This document shows, piece by piece, positions 49,631 through 60,110 of a stretch of DNA of 64,000 nucleotides. Each line of letters begins with the position of its first letter. Position 1 is the stretch's first letter. The notes under the pieces are model-generated. The model saw only the letters and a program-made list of their open reading frames with translations. It was not told the DNA's origin and did not search any database. This DNA is from Candidatus Eisenbacteria bacterium (GTDB lineage Bacteria; Eisenbacteria; RBG-16-71-46; SZUA-252): NCBI GenBank assembly GCA_005893275.1, contig VBOW01000027.1, positions 1 to 64,000 on the forward strand, written 5' to 3'. The position numbers and the translations under genes were made by a program.

Positions 49631-52600
49631 GTGCTCGAGTACCCCCGGCTCGTCGTCGTCACCCCGGACGGACCGGTTCCATGGCTTATCGCAACACGGC
49701 TCACGGCGGAATACGATACGTTCGAGTTGCTCTTCTCACGCCGCCGGACCCTGCGAGTCACGATCGACTCGCCGGTTCTCCCGCTGGTGCACGACCGCCG
49801 CGGCAATCTCGTCGTGCCTCGGTTTGGACGATCCAAGCGCAGCCCCCGGGACCAAACCGCGACGCGAATCGACATCCGGATCCGCGACGGAGCGATCTCG
49901 CTCGATCGTGGAGGGGTGCGTTTCGGCAATATCGCCGGGAATGCCGTGGCGCTCCTCGAGCCGGCCCACACGACCTTCCGGGTGGCCCGGCTTTCGGGAG
50001 TGAGCCAGATGCGGGGGCGTCCTGGGTCGATCCGGGCGGAGGGCGTGGCGGTCGTATCCCGCGGGCGGATGCGGTTCGATCCGCTGTACGTCGTGTTGGA
50101 CCGCTCGCGGATCCGGTCGGCCATCGACTGGGACCTCGCGCACGCCCGCGTGGTCTCGTCGCGAACCGGGCTCAACCCGCTGGATCTGGCGGAGGTGATG
50201 CGGCTCCTCGACCTGGCCCCGGTCACGCGGGGCTCGCTCGTGGGGGAAGTCTCGTTCACGGGCGATCCCACCTCCGGGAATGCGGCGGTCCGCCTGTCGG
50301 GGACCATCGCGGGAGAGCCGGTCGACGAGCTGACCGCTCAGGCGCAGCTCGTTCCCGGCGCGGTTCGGATCGACGACGCTCTCGCCCGCGTGAGGAAGGC
50401 GGAGGTGTCGGGAAGCGCGGTGATCGAGACGCACGGTGCGCTCACGGCGGATGTGCGCCTCAAGAACGTGGATCCCGGGCTCCTTCCGTGGTGGAGGCTG
50501 CCCGCCAGCACGCCGCACGGCCTCTTGAACGGCGACGGCCGGATCCGGGCGATTCAGGCGAAGCCCTATCCCATCGCGACCGTCACTCTCGATCTCCACC
50601 AGGGAAAGCTCGGTCGGCTCGGCATCGAGCGCGGCGCGGTCACCGCGCGACTGGGGCAACATGGGGACGTGGCCATCGACTCAGCGTGGGTCGACACGCC
50701 GGGGGCGCGCCTCCTGGGATCGGGCAGGATCGCCCCGGACACGACCCTCTCCTTCTCCTTCGAGGCGGTGGCTCGGGATCTTGGCGCGATGGACTCTCTC
50801 CTGAGACCCGTCGGGATGGAAGCGGGGCAGGCGCGGGTGACCGGATCGATTCGGGGAACCCCCAGCGCCCCGGACTACCAGCTGCAGGGGGTCATCGCCT
50901 CCGGCCGTCTCAAGAACGGAATGGCATTCGATTCGCTGCGGCTCACCTCTCGAGGGCATTTGGGCCCGGCTCCCTCGGGGGTCGCGGAGCTGGAGGTCGC
51001 GCGGCTCCGGGCCGGCGACCGGCCGCTTGGCGATGTGGTTTCCACGCTCACGATCACCGACAAGATCGTCATCGAGCGCTTCCGTCAGAAATCAGGGGAC
51101 ACGACGCTGGCGCTGCACGGGGACGTGCGCTTCAAGGGAAGGGCCGCGATCGTGACCCTCGACTCCCTCACCCTTGCGGCGGGAGCCCGCGAGTGGAAGA
51201 GCGTCGGGACCGTGGACGCCTCCCTGGAGGGGGAAGAGCTCAAGATTTCGCACCTCACGCTCGCCACGGACCCCGGCAGGCTCGACGTCGCGGGGTCGGT
51301 CTGGTTTGAGGCGAGGCGCGTCGGCGCTCGGGCCACCCTTCAAGGCATCGACCTGAGCCGCGTCATCGGTTCGGGAGAGTCGCCGAACGCCCCGCGGGGA
51401 ATCGCCGATGGAGACCTCCTCCTGGCGGGACCCCTTGACGATCCCGATATCCAGGCGAACCTCCGCGTCACCAGACCCCGCTTCGGGGGAGTGAGCGGGG
51501 ATTCTCTCTCGATGAGCTTGACCTACGCGCCGGGCGCCGTTTCCGTGTCGGAGATGCGGTGGGTCGCTGGCCGTGGGCTGGCGTCTCTTGCCGGCACCGT
51601 GAGGCCGCGGCTCAAGTTTCAGGATTGGATGGGCGCCCTGAGCCGTGGAGACCACACGTGGACCTCCCGGGTGGAGCTTGCCCTCGCAGGAACGACGGAA
51701 TCGCTCGATCTCGCCGCCTTTGCTCCCATCGATACGAGCTGGAGCTCGCTTCGAGGCATCGCGTCGGCGAAGGCACGCGTGTCGGGAACCGCCGCCGAGC
51801 CGATTCTCCAGCTTGAGGCCCGCGGCTCGGCGCTCGCGCTCCACGGAGTGGAGGCGGACTCGGCAGAGTTCTCCGGAAGCTATGCCGGTCGCAGGCTTAC
51901 CCTCTCGCGCCTCGATTTCATGCGCGCTGGCGCCACATCCCACCTCGAGGGCTCCATCCCGATCGATCTGGCACTCTACGGAGGGCGCCGGTGGCTCCGC
52001 GATGAGCCGATGGCCCTCAAGCTTCGCATGGCGAACGCCGACTTCGGCGTCGCCACGCTTTTCGTCCCGGAGCTCGCGGCGAGCGCCGGAAAGCTCAACG
52101 TGACGGCCGATATCCGGGGGACGCCCTCCCGGCCCGTCGTCACGGGATCGCTCAAGCTCGTGGAAGGAGTGTTACGGATCGCCGGACGCGACGAGGTGCT
52201 GGAGGGGCTCGAGGTGGAGGCGACCTTCGATGAGCACCGGGTCAACGTGACCCGGATCAACGCGCGCGAGGGACGGCGGGGCCGCTTGAGCGGCTCCGGC
52301 TTCTGGCAGACGGCGGAAGGGCGGCATTGGGGGAATTACGAGTTTCGTCTCCACGCGACCGAGTTCACCGTTACGGACCGGGAGACCTACCTGTTTCGCT
52401 TCAGCGGCGACTTTCGCGCCCAGGATGCGACCAATCCGGAGGGCATGGAGGTCCCGCGCATCACGAGCGTGGCCCCGGCGACCTTGTCCCGGGGCGAGTT
52501 GACCCTGGATCTGAGCCGGCCCCGCGAGGAGCCGAACACGCCAACGCCACTCCTTTATGACATCGTGATCGACGTTCCGCGCAATCTTTGGTACCGAAAC

Positions 52601-53371
52601 CTGGACACGGAAGTGGAGCTCATGAACGGGCAGCTCACGCTCCGGAACGAAGGAGTTCGCGACCTGGTCCTTGGAACGCTCGAGGTCAAGGGGAAGTATT
52701 ACATCTACTCGAACGAGTTTCGCATCGTGAGCGGCAGAATCAGCTTCACCACTTTGGATCGGATCGATCCGGACATATCCATCGAGGCGCAGACGACCGT
52801 GGCGGGCCCGGGCTCCGAATCCCGGGTGATTTACCAGACCCTGTCGGGTCGGGCGAGCCAGCTCAAGGTGCATCTGCACGACGACGACCCGCGGCACAGC
52901 GAGAGCTACCTCTGGAAGGTCCTCACGATCGGGCAGTTCTCCTCGGCCGGAACGGAGGTGAGCACCGCCGAAGGGGTTGCGCCGGTCGCGGGCCCGGACG
53001 CCACGCTTCCGGTCCGGAATTACCTCTTCCGCAACGCCGAACGATGGCTGGCAGAGGTGGGTTTCATCGACACGATCGACCTCAAGTCGGGAACGGCGAC
53101 GGGTCCCAATACCTCCGGCAACCCCATCGGCCTGCTCGGTGTCGGAAAGTACGTGACCCCGGAGCTCTATGTTAAGTATTCTCGCAACTTCTCCAGCACC
53201 GCCGAGCAGATCCAAAGTCTGAGCGCCGAGTACCGCGTGACGCGGCACCTTCTCCTTCGAGGGGAGCAGATCCGCGGAAAGCCGCTCAGCCCGGCGGCGG
53301 GCGGGACGGGCCAGACCGTCGCCCCCCCGCAGCAGTACAATCTCGACCTCAAGGTAAGATTAGAGTACTAG
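49631..53371 (+). CDS. tamB: TamB (DUF490) translocation/assembly module protein, main part
   Basis: A 1246-residue periplasm-spanning protein. Long stretches of repeating beta strands, forming a lipid-conducting groove in TamB/AsmA-like proteins, lead to the C-terminal DUF490 domain (from about residue 930: TLSRGELTLDLSRP, DIVIDVPRNLWYRN, LEVKGKYYIYSNEFRIVSGRISFT, ELYVKYSRNF, LEY at the end). TamB works with the Omp85 protein encoded just upstream in outer-membrane lipid or protein traffic. The GTG start is only the first codon in this frame; the genuine N-terminus with its membrane anchor is encoded just upstream in another frame. The pcrA gene follows after 7 bp. Confidence 0.88.
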   Translation: MLEYPRLVVVTPDGPVPWLIATRLTAEYDTFELLFSRRRTLRVTIDSPVLPLVHDRRGNLVVPRFGRSKRSPRDQTATRIDIRIRDGAISLDRGGVRFGNIAGNAVALLEPAHTTFRVARLSGVSQMRGRPGSIRAEGVAVVSRGRMRFDPLYVVLDRSRIRSAIDWDLAHARVVSSRTGLNPLDLAEVMRLLDLAPVTRGSLVGEVSFTGDPTSGNAAVRLSGTIAGEPVDELTAQAQLVPGAVRIDDALARVRKAEVSGSAVIETHGALTADVRLKNVDPGLLPWWRLPASTPHGLLNGDGRIRAIQAKPYPIATVTLDLHQGKLGRLGIERGAVTARLGQHGDVAIDSAWVDTPGARLLGSGRIAPDTTLSFSFEAVARDLGAMDSLLRPVGMEAGQARVTGSIRGTPSAPDYQLQGVIASGRLKNGMAFDSLRLTSRGHLGPAPSGVAELEVARLRAGDRPLGDVVSTLTITDKIVIERFRQKSGDTTLALHGDVRFKGRAAIVTLDSLTLAAGAREWKSVGTVDASLEGEELKISHLTLATDPGRLDVAGSVWFEARRVGARATLQGIDLSRVIGSGESPNAPRGIADGDLLLAGPLDDPDIQANLRVTRPRFGGVSGDSLSMSLTYAPGAVSVSEMRWVAGRGLASLAGTVRPRLKFQDWMGALSRGDHTWTSRVELALAGTTESLDLAAFAPIDTSWSSLRGIASAKARVSGTAAEPILQLEARGSALALHGVEADSAEFSGSYAGRRLTLSRLDFMRAGATSHLEGSIPIDLALYGGRRWLRDEPMALKLRMANADFGVATLFVPELAASAGKLNVTADIRGTPSRPVVTGSLKLVEGVLRIAGRDEVLEGLEVEATFDEHRVNVTRINAREGRRGRLSGSGFWQTAEGRHWGNYEFRLHATEFTVTDRETYLFRFSGDFRAQDATNPEGMEVPRITSVAPATLSRGELTLDLSRPREEPNTPTPLLYDIVIDVPRNLWYRNLDTEVELMNGQLTLRNEGVRDLVLGTLEVKGKYYIYSNEFRIVSGRISFTTLDRIDPDISIEAQTTVAGPGSESRVIYQTLSGRASQLKVHLHDDDPRHSESYLWKVLTIGQFSSAGTEVSTAEGVAPVAGPDATLPVRNYLFRNAERWLAEVGFIDTIDLKSGTATGPNTSGNPIGLLGVGKYVTPELYVKYSRNFSSTAEQIQSLSAEYRVTRHLLLRGEQIRGKPLSPAAGGTGQTVAPPQQYNLDLKVRLEY

Positions 53372-53378
53372 GAGAGTC

Positions 53379-55529
53379 GTGGACCTCAATTCCGTGCAGC
53401 GTCAAGCGGTAGAGCATCCCGGCGGCCCCCTCTTGATCCTCGCGGGCGCCGGAAGCGGAAAGACCCGCGTCTTGACCGGGCGCATCGCCCATCTCGTGCG
53501 CGATCGGGGAATTCCGCAGGGCTCGATCCTCGCGTTCACGTTCACCAACAAGGCCGCGCGCGAGATGAAGGCGCGTGCCCAGTCGCTCCTGGGGCGCGAG
53601 GATCTGGGCGTCTGGCTCGGCACGTTTCACGGGACCTGCGTGCGCATCTTGCGCCGTCACGCCGAGCTGCTCGGGTACCCCAAGAATTTCGTGATCTACG
53701 ACACGGACGACCAGCGCGCCCTATTGCGGGAGCTGCTTCATGGGCCGGGTCCGGAGGACCGGACCCTGAGCCCCGCGGCCGCGGGCTCGCGGATCTCCCG
53801 GCTCAAGAACGAGGGTCTGGGGCCGGAGGAGTTCCAGAAGACCGCGTTCACGACGGTCGACCGAAGGCTCGCGCTCCTATACGGCGGGTATCAAAAGGCG
53901 CTCCGGGACCGCGGAGCGATGGACTTCGACGACCTGATCGGGCATACGGTGCGGCTGTTCGAGCTCGACGAGGAGATCCACCGCGCCTACGCGACGCGCT
54001 TCCTCCATGTGCTGGTGGACGAGTATCAGGACACGAACGCGATCCAATTCCGGCTGATCGAGAGTTTGTCCCGGAGTCATCGGAACCTGAGCGTGGTGGG
54101 GGACGACGACCAGTCCATCTACGGCTGGCGCGGCGCGGACGTGGGGAACATCCTGTCCTTCGAGAAGTCGTTCCCGGAGGCGACGGTGCTCCGACTCACC
54201 CAGAACTATCGGTCCACCCAGACGATCCTTCGCGCCGCGAACGGCGTGGTCCGGCACAACTCCGCCCGCAAGGAGAAGGAGCTCTGGACCGAGAACGCTC
54301 CGGGGGAGCGCCTCCGCGTGCACGCCGCCGAGGACGAGGATTCGGAAGGGGAGCGAGTCGTGTCCCTCCTCCTGGAGGCGCGCGGCGAGCTCTCGCTCAA
54401 GAACAGCGACTTCGTCGTGCTCTACCGCACGAACGCCCAGTCGCGCGCCGTGGAGAACGCGCTCCGCCGGTCGGGAATTCCCTATCAGCTCACGGGCGGG
54501 ATCTCCTTCTACGAGCGGCGCGAGGTCAAGGACATCATCGCCTACGTGCGCGCGCTCGTGCAGCCGCGCGACTCGGTCTCGTGGTTCCGGATCCTGAACG
54601 TGCCGCCTCGGGGGATCGGGCGAACCACGCTGGACCGCCTTCGGAGCTTCGCCGAAGAGCGCGGCCTCGCGATCCCCGACGCGCTCGGGCACCCGGATCT
54701 CGGTCAAGCGGTCGGGTCCCCGGCCGCCCGGAGGCTGGCCGAGGTGGCCCGGCTCTTCGCGGCGCTCAGGCCGATGCGGACGCTCTCCCCTCCGGCGTGC
54801 CTCGCGGGGCTGATCGCGGAGATCCGATACCGAGAATACCTCCTCGAGGAAAACCCGGTGGAGGCCCGCGAACGGATCGAGAACGTCGATGAGCTGATCG
54901 CAGGCGCGGAGACCTACCTGAGGCGCGCGGAGGACCCGACCATCGATGGCTTCCTCGCCGAGGTGGCGCTCCTGACGGACGTGGATCTCTGGAACGACGA
55001 GGAGGACACGGTGAATCTCATGACCATCCACTCCGCGAAGGGGCTCGAGTTCCCGGTCGTCTTCGTGGTGGGGCTCGAGGAGGGGCTTCTCCCGCATGCC
55101 TCGTCGATCGACGACCCCGCGCAGCTCGAGGAGGAGAGGCGGCTCTTCTACGTGGCGCTCACGCGTGCGCGGCTCCGAGTCGATCTGCTCCACGCCTCCT
55201 ACAGGCGGGCGTGGAACGCGGCCGGGGGAGGCGGGTCGCGGTTCCTTCACGAGATTCCGCAAGACTGTCTCGAGTGGGTGGACGTCGAGCGCCGGCTGGC
55301 CGCGAGCGCCGCGCCGCGGAAGTTTCGGAAGAGCGCCGGGCGCTCCGAGGGGACGGAGGACGGCCGAAGCAGTCCGATCGGAGTCCGCGTGACCCATCCC
55401 CAGTTCGGAGAGGGCATCGTCGTGGGGTGCGAAGGACGCGGCGAGCGCGCGAAGCTCACGGTGGAATTCCGGCGGGCGGGAACGAAGAAGATCCTCGCCG
55501 CGTTCGCGGAGCTGAGCCATGCCGATTGA
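53379..55529 (+). CDS. pcrA: UvrD/PcrA-type DNA helicase
   Basis: A 716-residue superfamily 1A 3'-5' helicase. Walker A is AGAGSGKT at residues 22-29, then FTFTNKAAREMKAR (motif Ia), VDEYQDTN (motif II), GDDDQSIYGWRGAD (III), QNYRS (IV), NLMTIHSAKGLEFPVVFV (V) and VALTRAR (VI). The C-terminal ~50 residues (GVRVTHPQFGEGIVVGCEGRGERAKLTVEF) form the Tudor-like domain that contacts RNA polymerase in PcrA, favouring PcrA over Rep. The start is GTG behind AGGAG. It overlaps gatC by 11 bp. Confidence 0.94.
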   Translation: MDLNSVQRQAVEHPGGPLLILAGAGSGKTRVLTGRIAHLVRDRGIPQGSILAFTFTNKAAREMKARAQSLLGREDLGVWLGTFHGTCVRILRRHAELLGYPKNFVIYDTDDQRALLRELLHGPGPEDRTLSPAAAGSRISRLKNEGLGPEEFQKTAFTTVDRRLALLYGGYQKALRDRGAMDFDDLIGHTVRLFELDEEIHRAYATRFLHVLVDEYQDTNAIQFRLIESLSRSHRNLSVVGDDDQSIYGWRGADVGNILSFEKSFPEATVLRLTQNYRSTQTILRAANGVVRHNSARKEKELWTENAPGERLRVHAAEDEDSEGERVVSLLLEARGELSLKNSDFVVLYRTNAQSRAVENALRRSGIPYQLTGGISFYERREVKDIIAYVRALVQPRDSVSWFRILNVPPRGIGRTTLDRLRSFAEERGLAIPDALGHPDLGQAVGSPAARRLAEVARLFAALRPMRTLSPPACLAGLIAEIRYREYLLEENPVEARERIENVDELIAGAETYLRRAEDPTIDGFLAEVALLTDVDLWNDEEDTVNLMTIHSAKGLEFPVVFVVGLEEGLLPHASSIDDPAQLEEERRLFYVALTRARLRVDLLHASYRRAWNAAGGGGSRFLHEIPQDCLEWVDVERRLAASAAPRKFRKSAGRSEGTEDGRSSPIGVRVTHPQFGEGIVVGCEGRGERAKLTVEFRRAGTKKILAAFAELSHAD

Positions 55530-55806
55530 TGCGAAAGTCGTCCACGACGTGGCGGCCCTGTCGAGGCTCGAACTCGACCCCTCGGAGGAAGCCCGGCTGG
55601 TCCAGGAGCTGGCCTCGATTCTCTCCTACGTGGAGCAGCTCCAGGCGCTGGACGTGGACGGCATCGAGCCGACCAGTCAGGTCGGGGCCGGGTCGAAGAG
55701 CCGGCTCCGCGAAGATCGCGTGACGCCGTGCGACGTTCGTGACGAGGCGCTCGCCCAGGCGCCCGACCGGGACGGCGACTATTTCCGCGTTCCACAAGTC
55801 GTATGA
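55519..55806 (+). CDS. gatC: Asp/Glu-tRNA(Asn/Gln) amidotransferase subunit C
   Basis: A 95-residue GatC, the small subunit clamping GatA and Gat[50 protein letters not shown] and the C-terminal DYFRVPQVV are typical. It overlaps pcrA upstream and gatA downstream (4 bp). Confidence 0.95.
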   Translation: MPIDAKVVHDVAALSRLELDPSEEARLVQELASILSYVEQLQALDVDGIEPTSQVGAGSKSRLREDRVTPCDVRDEALAQAPDRDGDYFRVPQVV

Positions 55807-57284
55807 GCAAGGCCGAGGTTCTCGAATCCGCCGAAGCGATCGGCCGCGCCGTCTTGAGCGGAGACCGAAGCGCGGCGGAAGTGGCGCGCACGTTCCTCGA
55901 TCGAATGGACGGGACCGCGGACCGGCTGCACACGTACCTTCACAGGGATCGGGAGCGCACGCTCGCCATGGCGCGCGCGGTCGACTCACGGATCGCGTCG
56001 GGAGAGAGGCTTACGCCGCTCGCGGGCGTCCCGGTTGCATTGAAAGATAACCTCTGCACTCGCGGGGTTCCGACGACCTGCGGCTCGAAGATTCTCGAGG
56101 GATATCTTCCCCCCTACGACGCCCACGTCGTGGAGCGGCTGCGGGAAGCGGGGGCTGTCTTCACGGGTAAAACCAATTGCGACGAATTTGCGATGGGGTC
56201 TTCCACCGAGAATTCCGCCTTTTTCCCGACCCGAAACCCCTGGGACCTGGAGCGGGTGCCCGGCGGCTCGAGCGGCGGCTCCGCCGCCGCCGTTGCCGCG
56301 GGGGAGGCGGCCCTCGCGCTCGGTTCCGACACCGGAGGATCGGTGCGCCAACCCGCCGCATTCTGCGGGGTGTTCGGGTTGAAGCCGACCTATGGGGCGG
56401 TCTCGCGATACGGGCTCGTCGCCTTCGCTTCCTCGCTCGATCAGATCGGACCGATCGCGAGAACCGCGCGCGACACAGCGCTCCTCTACAACGCGATCTG
56501 CGGGCGCGATGAGCGGGACATGACGAGCCGCGCGGAGGCCGCGCCGGTTCCGCTCGAGGAGCTCGAGCGCGGGGTCTCCGGGCTCAGGCTCGGGATCCCC
56601 CGCGATCTGATCGGGGAAGGGGTGGATCCCGAGATCCTCGGCTCCCTCGATCGGGTAGCGAAGACGCTCGCCGGGAAAGGGGCCGAGGTTCTCGACGTCC
56701 GCTTGCCACACGCGCGCTATTCGATCGCGACCTATTACCTCATCGCCCCGGCCGAAGCTTCGAGCAACCTCGCCCGCTACGACGGGGTGCGGTACGGCTT
56801 CCGCGCCAAGAGCGCCGACCTCCGGTCGATGTACGCCGCCACTCGAGGGCGTGGTTTCGGCCGCGAGGTGAGGCGCCGGATCCTCCTCGGCACGTACGCG
56901 CTCTCGGCTGGATACTACGACGCCTATTATCTCCGCGCGATGAAGGTGCGGACCCTGATTCGGAGGGATTTCGACGAGGCGTTCACTCGCGCGGACGCGA
57001 TTCTGCTCCCCACGACGCCGACCCCTCCGTTCAAGATCGGCGAGAAGGTGGACGACCCCCTCGCGATGTATCTGAACGATATCTTCTCGATTCCCGCGTC
57101 TCTGGCCGGCGTGCCCGCAGTGTCCTTTCCGGCGGGTTCCACGCGGGCCAAGCTGCCGATCGGTCTTCAGCTCGTGGGGCGCCCCTTCGAGGAGGCGACG
57201 CTGCTCCGCATCGCGCGTGCGTGGGAGTCCGAGAACGTGGACGCGGCCCGGGTGCCCCCGTTCCTGGGCGGGCGCGGGCGATGA
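55803..57284 (+). CDS. gatA: Glutamyl-tRNA(Gln) amidotransferase subunit A
   Basis: A 493-residue amidase-signature protein that releases ammonia from glutamine to convert Glu-tRNA(Gln) to Gln-tRNA(Gln). The catalytic triad is visible: K81 in ALKDN, cis-Ser S156 in GGSSGGS, nucleophile S180 in [29 protein letters not shown] and the C-terminal [21 protein letters not shown]-like region are conserved. Its presence with gatB and gatC indicates that the organism lacks, or does not rely on, a glutaminyl- (or asparaginyl-) tRNA synthetase. Confidence 0.97.
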   Translation: MSKAEVLESAEAIGRAVLSGDRSAAEVARTFLDRMDGTADRLHTYLHRDRERTLAMARAVDSRIASGERLTPLAGVPVALKDNLCTRGVPTTCGSKILEGYLPPYDAHVVERLREAGAVFTGKTNCDEFAMGSSTENSAFFPTRNPWDLERVPGGSSGGSAAAVAAGEAALALGSDTGGSVRQPAAFCGVFGLKPTYGAVSRYGLVAFASSLDQIGPIARTARDTALLYNAICGRDERDMTSRAEAAPVPLEELERGVSGLRLGIPRDLIGEGVDPEILGSLDRVAKTLAGKGAEVLDVRLPHARYSIATYYLIAPAEASSNLARYDGVRYGFRAKSADLRSMYAATRGRGFGREVRRRILLGTYALSAGYYDAYYLRAMKVRTLIRRDFDEAFTRADAILLPTTPTPPFKIGEKVDDPLAMYLNDIFSIPASLAGVPAVSFPAGSTRAKLPIGLQLVGRPFEEATLLRIARAWESENVDAARVPPFLGGRGR

Positions 57285-57315
57285 ACGCGCTCGTTCCCGC
57301 GACGCAGGCGGAGCG

Positions 57316-58812
57316 ATGAGCGCAACGAGGCCGGAGACGGAGTCGAGCGCGGTGGCGAAAGCCCCCCACGACGACTACGAGACGGTCGTGGGCCTCGAAG
57401 TCCACGCGCAACTCAAGACGCGGTCGAAGATATTCTGCGGGTGCAGCACTACGTTCGGAGCACGACCCAATACCCAGGTCTGTCCGGTGTGCCTCGGACT
57501 TCCGGGGGTGCTTCCCGTGTTGAACGAGCGGGCGGTCCGTTTCGCGGTCATGACCGGTCTCGCGGTCGGCGCCACGATCGCGGAACGGAGCGTCTTCGCC
57601 AGAAAGAACTACTTCTATCCGGATCTCCCCAAGGGCTACCAGATCTCCCAGTACGATCGGCCGCTCTGCATCGGCGGCGGTATCGAGATCCGCTCCGGGA
57701 GCGGCTGGAAGAGGATCGGGCTTGTGAGGATCCATCTTGAAGAGGACGCTGGAAAATCGCTTCATCCGGAGGGTCGCGAGGGTGTGACGACCACACGCGT
57801 CGATCTCAATCGCTCCGGCGTGCCGCTCATCGAGATCGTCTCGGAGCCGGAGATCCGAAGTGGCGCGGAGGCCTATGATTATCTGATCCGACTCAAGCAG
57901 ATTCTCGAATACCTGGACGTCTGCGACGGGAACATGGAGGAGGGGAGCCTTCGCTGCGACGCGAACGTTTCGGTCCGGCCCAGGGGCCAGGCCGCGTTCG
58001 GCACCAAAGCGGAGATCAAGAACATGAACTCGTTCCGGAACGTCGAGCGCGCCATCGCCTTCGAGACCGAGCGGCAGATCCGAATTCTCGAGTCGGGCGG
58101 CCGCGTGGTGCAGGAGACCCTTCTCTGGAACGCGGACAAGGGAATCGCCGAGACGATGCGGAGCAAGGAGGAGGCCCACGATTACCGGTATTTTCCCGAG
58201 CCCGATCTCCTTCCGCTCGACCTCGATCCAGCCTGGATCGAGTCGGTCCGGTCGGAGCTGCCCGAGCTCCCGCGCCAGGTTCGCGACCGTCTCACGCGCG
58301 AGCTCGGCATCCCCGAATACGACGCCGAGGTCCTGACCGAGACCCGCGCGCTCGCGACGTACTATGTAGAAGTCGCCCGGCGCTCGGGGAACCCCAAGCT
58401 CGCCTCGAACTGGATCATGACCGAGGTGAACGGGGTCCGGAATAAGGAGGGCCAGACGATCGAGGAATTCCCGATCCGGCCCGACCGGTTGGGGGATCTC
58501 ATCAAGATGGTCGCTACCGGGCGAATCTCCGGCAAGATCGGAAAACAGGTCCTCGAGATGATGCTGACCCGGGCGGAGGGCCCCGAGGAGCTCGTGCAGG
58601 CTCACGGGCTTCTCCCCATCGACGATGAGGCCTCGCTCCGCGCCCTCGCCCGGGAGGTGATTGCGGCAAACCCGGGGCCGGCCGCCGAGGTGCGGGCGGG
58701 CAAGGAGCGGACGTTCGCGTTTCTCGTGGGTCAGGCGATGAAGCAGTCGCGAGGCCGCGCGCATCCCGAGAAGGTCCAGGAAGCGCTCCGGAAGGAGCTG
58801 GGGGTAGCGTGA
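57316..58812 (+). CDS. gatB: Aspartyl/glutamyl-tRNA amidotransferase subunit B
   Basis: A 498-residue GatB, the tRNA-binding kinase subunit: YETVVGLEVHAQLKTRSKIFCGC, the zinc cysteines in FCGC and CPVCLGLPG, KNYFYPDLPKGYQISQYD, KNMNSFRNVERAIAFE, DYRYFPEPDLLPL, and a C-terminal YqeY-like domain for tRNA recognition. The ATG follows GGAG; upstream in-frame codons lie in gatA. A 31-bp gap separates it from gatA, and its stop overlaps purD. Confidence 0.97.
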   Translation: MSATRPETESSAVAKAPHDDYETVVGLEVHAQLKTRSKIFCGCSTTFGARPNTQVCPVCLGLPGVLPVLNERAVRFAVMTGLAVGATIAERSVFARKNYFYPDLPKGYQISQYDRPLCIGGGIEIRSGSGWKRIGLVRIHLEEDAGKSLHPEGREGVTTTRVDLNRSGVPLIEIVSEPEIRSGAEAYDYLIRLKQILEYLDVCDGNMEEGSLRCDANVSVRPRGQAAFGTKAEIKNMNSFRNVERAIAFETERQIRILESGGRVVQETLLWNADKGIAETMRSKEEAHDYRYFPEPDLLPLDLDPAWIESVRSELPELPRQVRDRLTRELGIPEYDAEVLTETRALATYYVEVARRSGNPKLASNWIMTEVNGVRNKEGQTIEEFPIRPDRLGDLIKMVATGRISGKIGKQVLEMMLTRAEGPEELVQAHGLLPIDDEASLRALAREVIAANPGPAAEVRAGKERTFAFLVGQAMKQSRGRAHPEKVQEALRKELGVA

Positions 58813-60110
58813 CCGGGCACCCCAAGGTGCTCGTGGTCGGGAGTGGGGGACGGGAACACGCGCTGGTGGGCGCGCTCCACGATTCGCCGGAACACCCCGC
58901 CGTTTTCGCCGCGCCCGGGAACCCAGGGATGGAAGCCGAAGCCACGTGCGTCCCGATCCGCGCCACGGATCTGGCGGCGCTCACCGCGTGGGCCGGGCGG
59001 GAGAAGCCGGACCTTGTGGTGATCGGGCCCGATTCGGCGGTCGCCATGGGGCTGGCCGACGCTCTCGCAAAGATTTCGGTTCCGGCCCTCGGACCCGTCC
59101 GCGCCGCGGGTCGGCTGGAATCGAGCAAGAGTTTCGCAAAACAACTCATGCAAGAGTTGAATCTTCCGACCGCTCCCTACCGGGTGGCGCACAGCGCCGC
59201 GGAGGCGAAGCGTATCCTCGCGGGCGCGACCTACCCGATCGTGCTCAAGGCGGACGGTCTCGCGGCCGGCAAGGGGGTCGTGGTCGCGGAGCGCGAGCGG
59301 GAGGCGCTCGAGACCGTCGGCGCGTGGATGGAGCGCGGAGGCCTCGGGGAATCGGGAAGAATTCTCGTCATCGAGGATTTTCTTCGCGGCGAGGAGGCGT
59401 CGCTCCTGGTCCTCACCGACGGGAAGCAATGGATGCTGTTCCCGCCGGCGCGCGATCACAAACGCGCCTACGACGGGGACACCGGGCCGAACACCGGCGG
59501 GATGGGCGCGTGCGCCCCGGCGCGGGCGCCGAGCGCGGAGGAGGCGGTCGCAATCGCTCGCCGGATCGTGGACCCTCTTCTCGCCGCGCTTCGCGGTCGA
59601 AGGATTGAATACCGCGGGATTCTCTACTTCGGTCTCATGCTGACCTCGTCGGGTCCGATGGTGCTGGAGATCAACGCGCGTTTCGGTGATCCCGAGGCTC
59701 AGGCCGTCCTGCCGCTCCTCGAGGAGGATCCGCTGCCCTTGTTCCTTTCGGCCGCCGGTGGCTCGCTTCCTCCGGACCGTCACGGATCGTTCGTCCGCCA
59801 CGCGGGAGCGGCCGTTTGTGTGGTGTTGGCGGCCCCGGGCTACCCGGGGGAGCCCCGCACGGGCCAAGTGATCGAGGGGCTGAACCACGCTCGCCCCCAC
59901 GGGATCCGGTTCTACTGCGCGGGCGTCGAGCGCCGCGCCGGGCGTCTCGTGACGGGCGGCGGACGCGTCCTCGGCGTCACCGCGCGCGCCGAAACGCTGG
60001 AGCGAGCGCGCGAGGCGGCCTACGAGGCCGTTTCCTGGATTCGCTTCGACGGGATGCAGTACCGGCGAGATATCGCGGCCGCACTCCAATCAGGGAGACC
60101 CATTCCATGA
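58809..60110 (+). CDS. purD: Phosphoribosylamine-glycine ligase (GAR synthetase)
   Basis: A 433-residue ATP-grasp enzyme, the second step of purine synthesis. VLVVGSGGREHALVGAL starts the protein; IGPDSAVAMGLADAL, YPIVLKADGLAAGKGVVVAE, DHKRAYDGDTGPNTGGMGA and LEINARFGDPEAQAVLPLL carry nucleotide and metal sites. The start is GTG, overlapping the gatB stop by 4 bp, and its stop overlaps purE. It belongs to the same transcription unit as gatCAB. Confidence 0.96.
   Translation: MTGHPKVLVVGSGGREHALVGALHDSPEHPAVFAAPGNPGMEAEATCVPIRATDLAALTAWAGREKPDLVVIGPDSAVAMGLADALAKISVPALGPVRAAGRLESSKSFAKQLMQELNLPTAPYRVAHSAAEAKRILAGATYPIVLKADGLAAGKGVVVAEREREALETVGAWMERGGLGESGRILVIEDFLRGEEASLLVLTDGKQWMLFPPARDHKRAYDGDTGPNTGGMGACAPARAPSAEEAVAIARRIVDPLLAALRGRRIEYRGILYFGLMLTSSGPMVLEINARFGDPEAQAVLPLLEEDPLPLFLSAAGGSLPPDRHGSFVRHAGAAVCVVLAAPGYPGEPRTGQVIEGLNHARPHGIRFYCAGVERRAGRLVTGGGRVLGVTARAETLERAREAAYEAVSWIRFDGMQYRRDIAAALQSGRPIP

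Noticed and set aside
49622-51309. Continuation of the frame holding the tamB membrane anchor
   Set aside because: Beyond the junction this frame gives Arg/Gly/Pro-rich sequence without TamB features; the coding frame is the other one.
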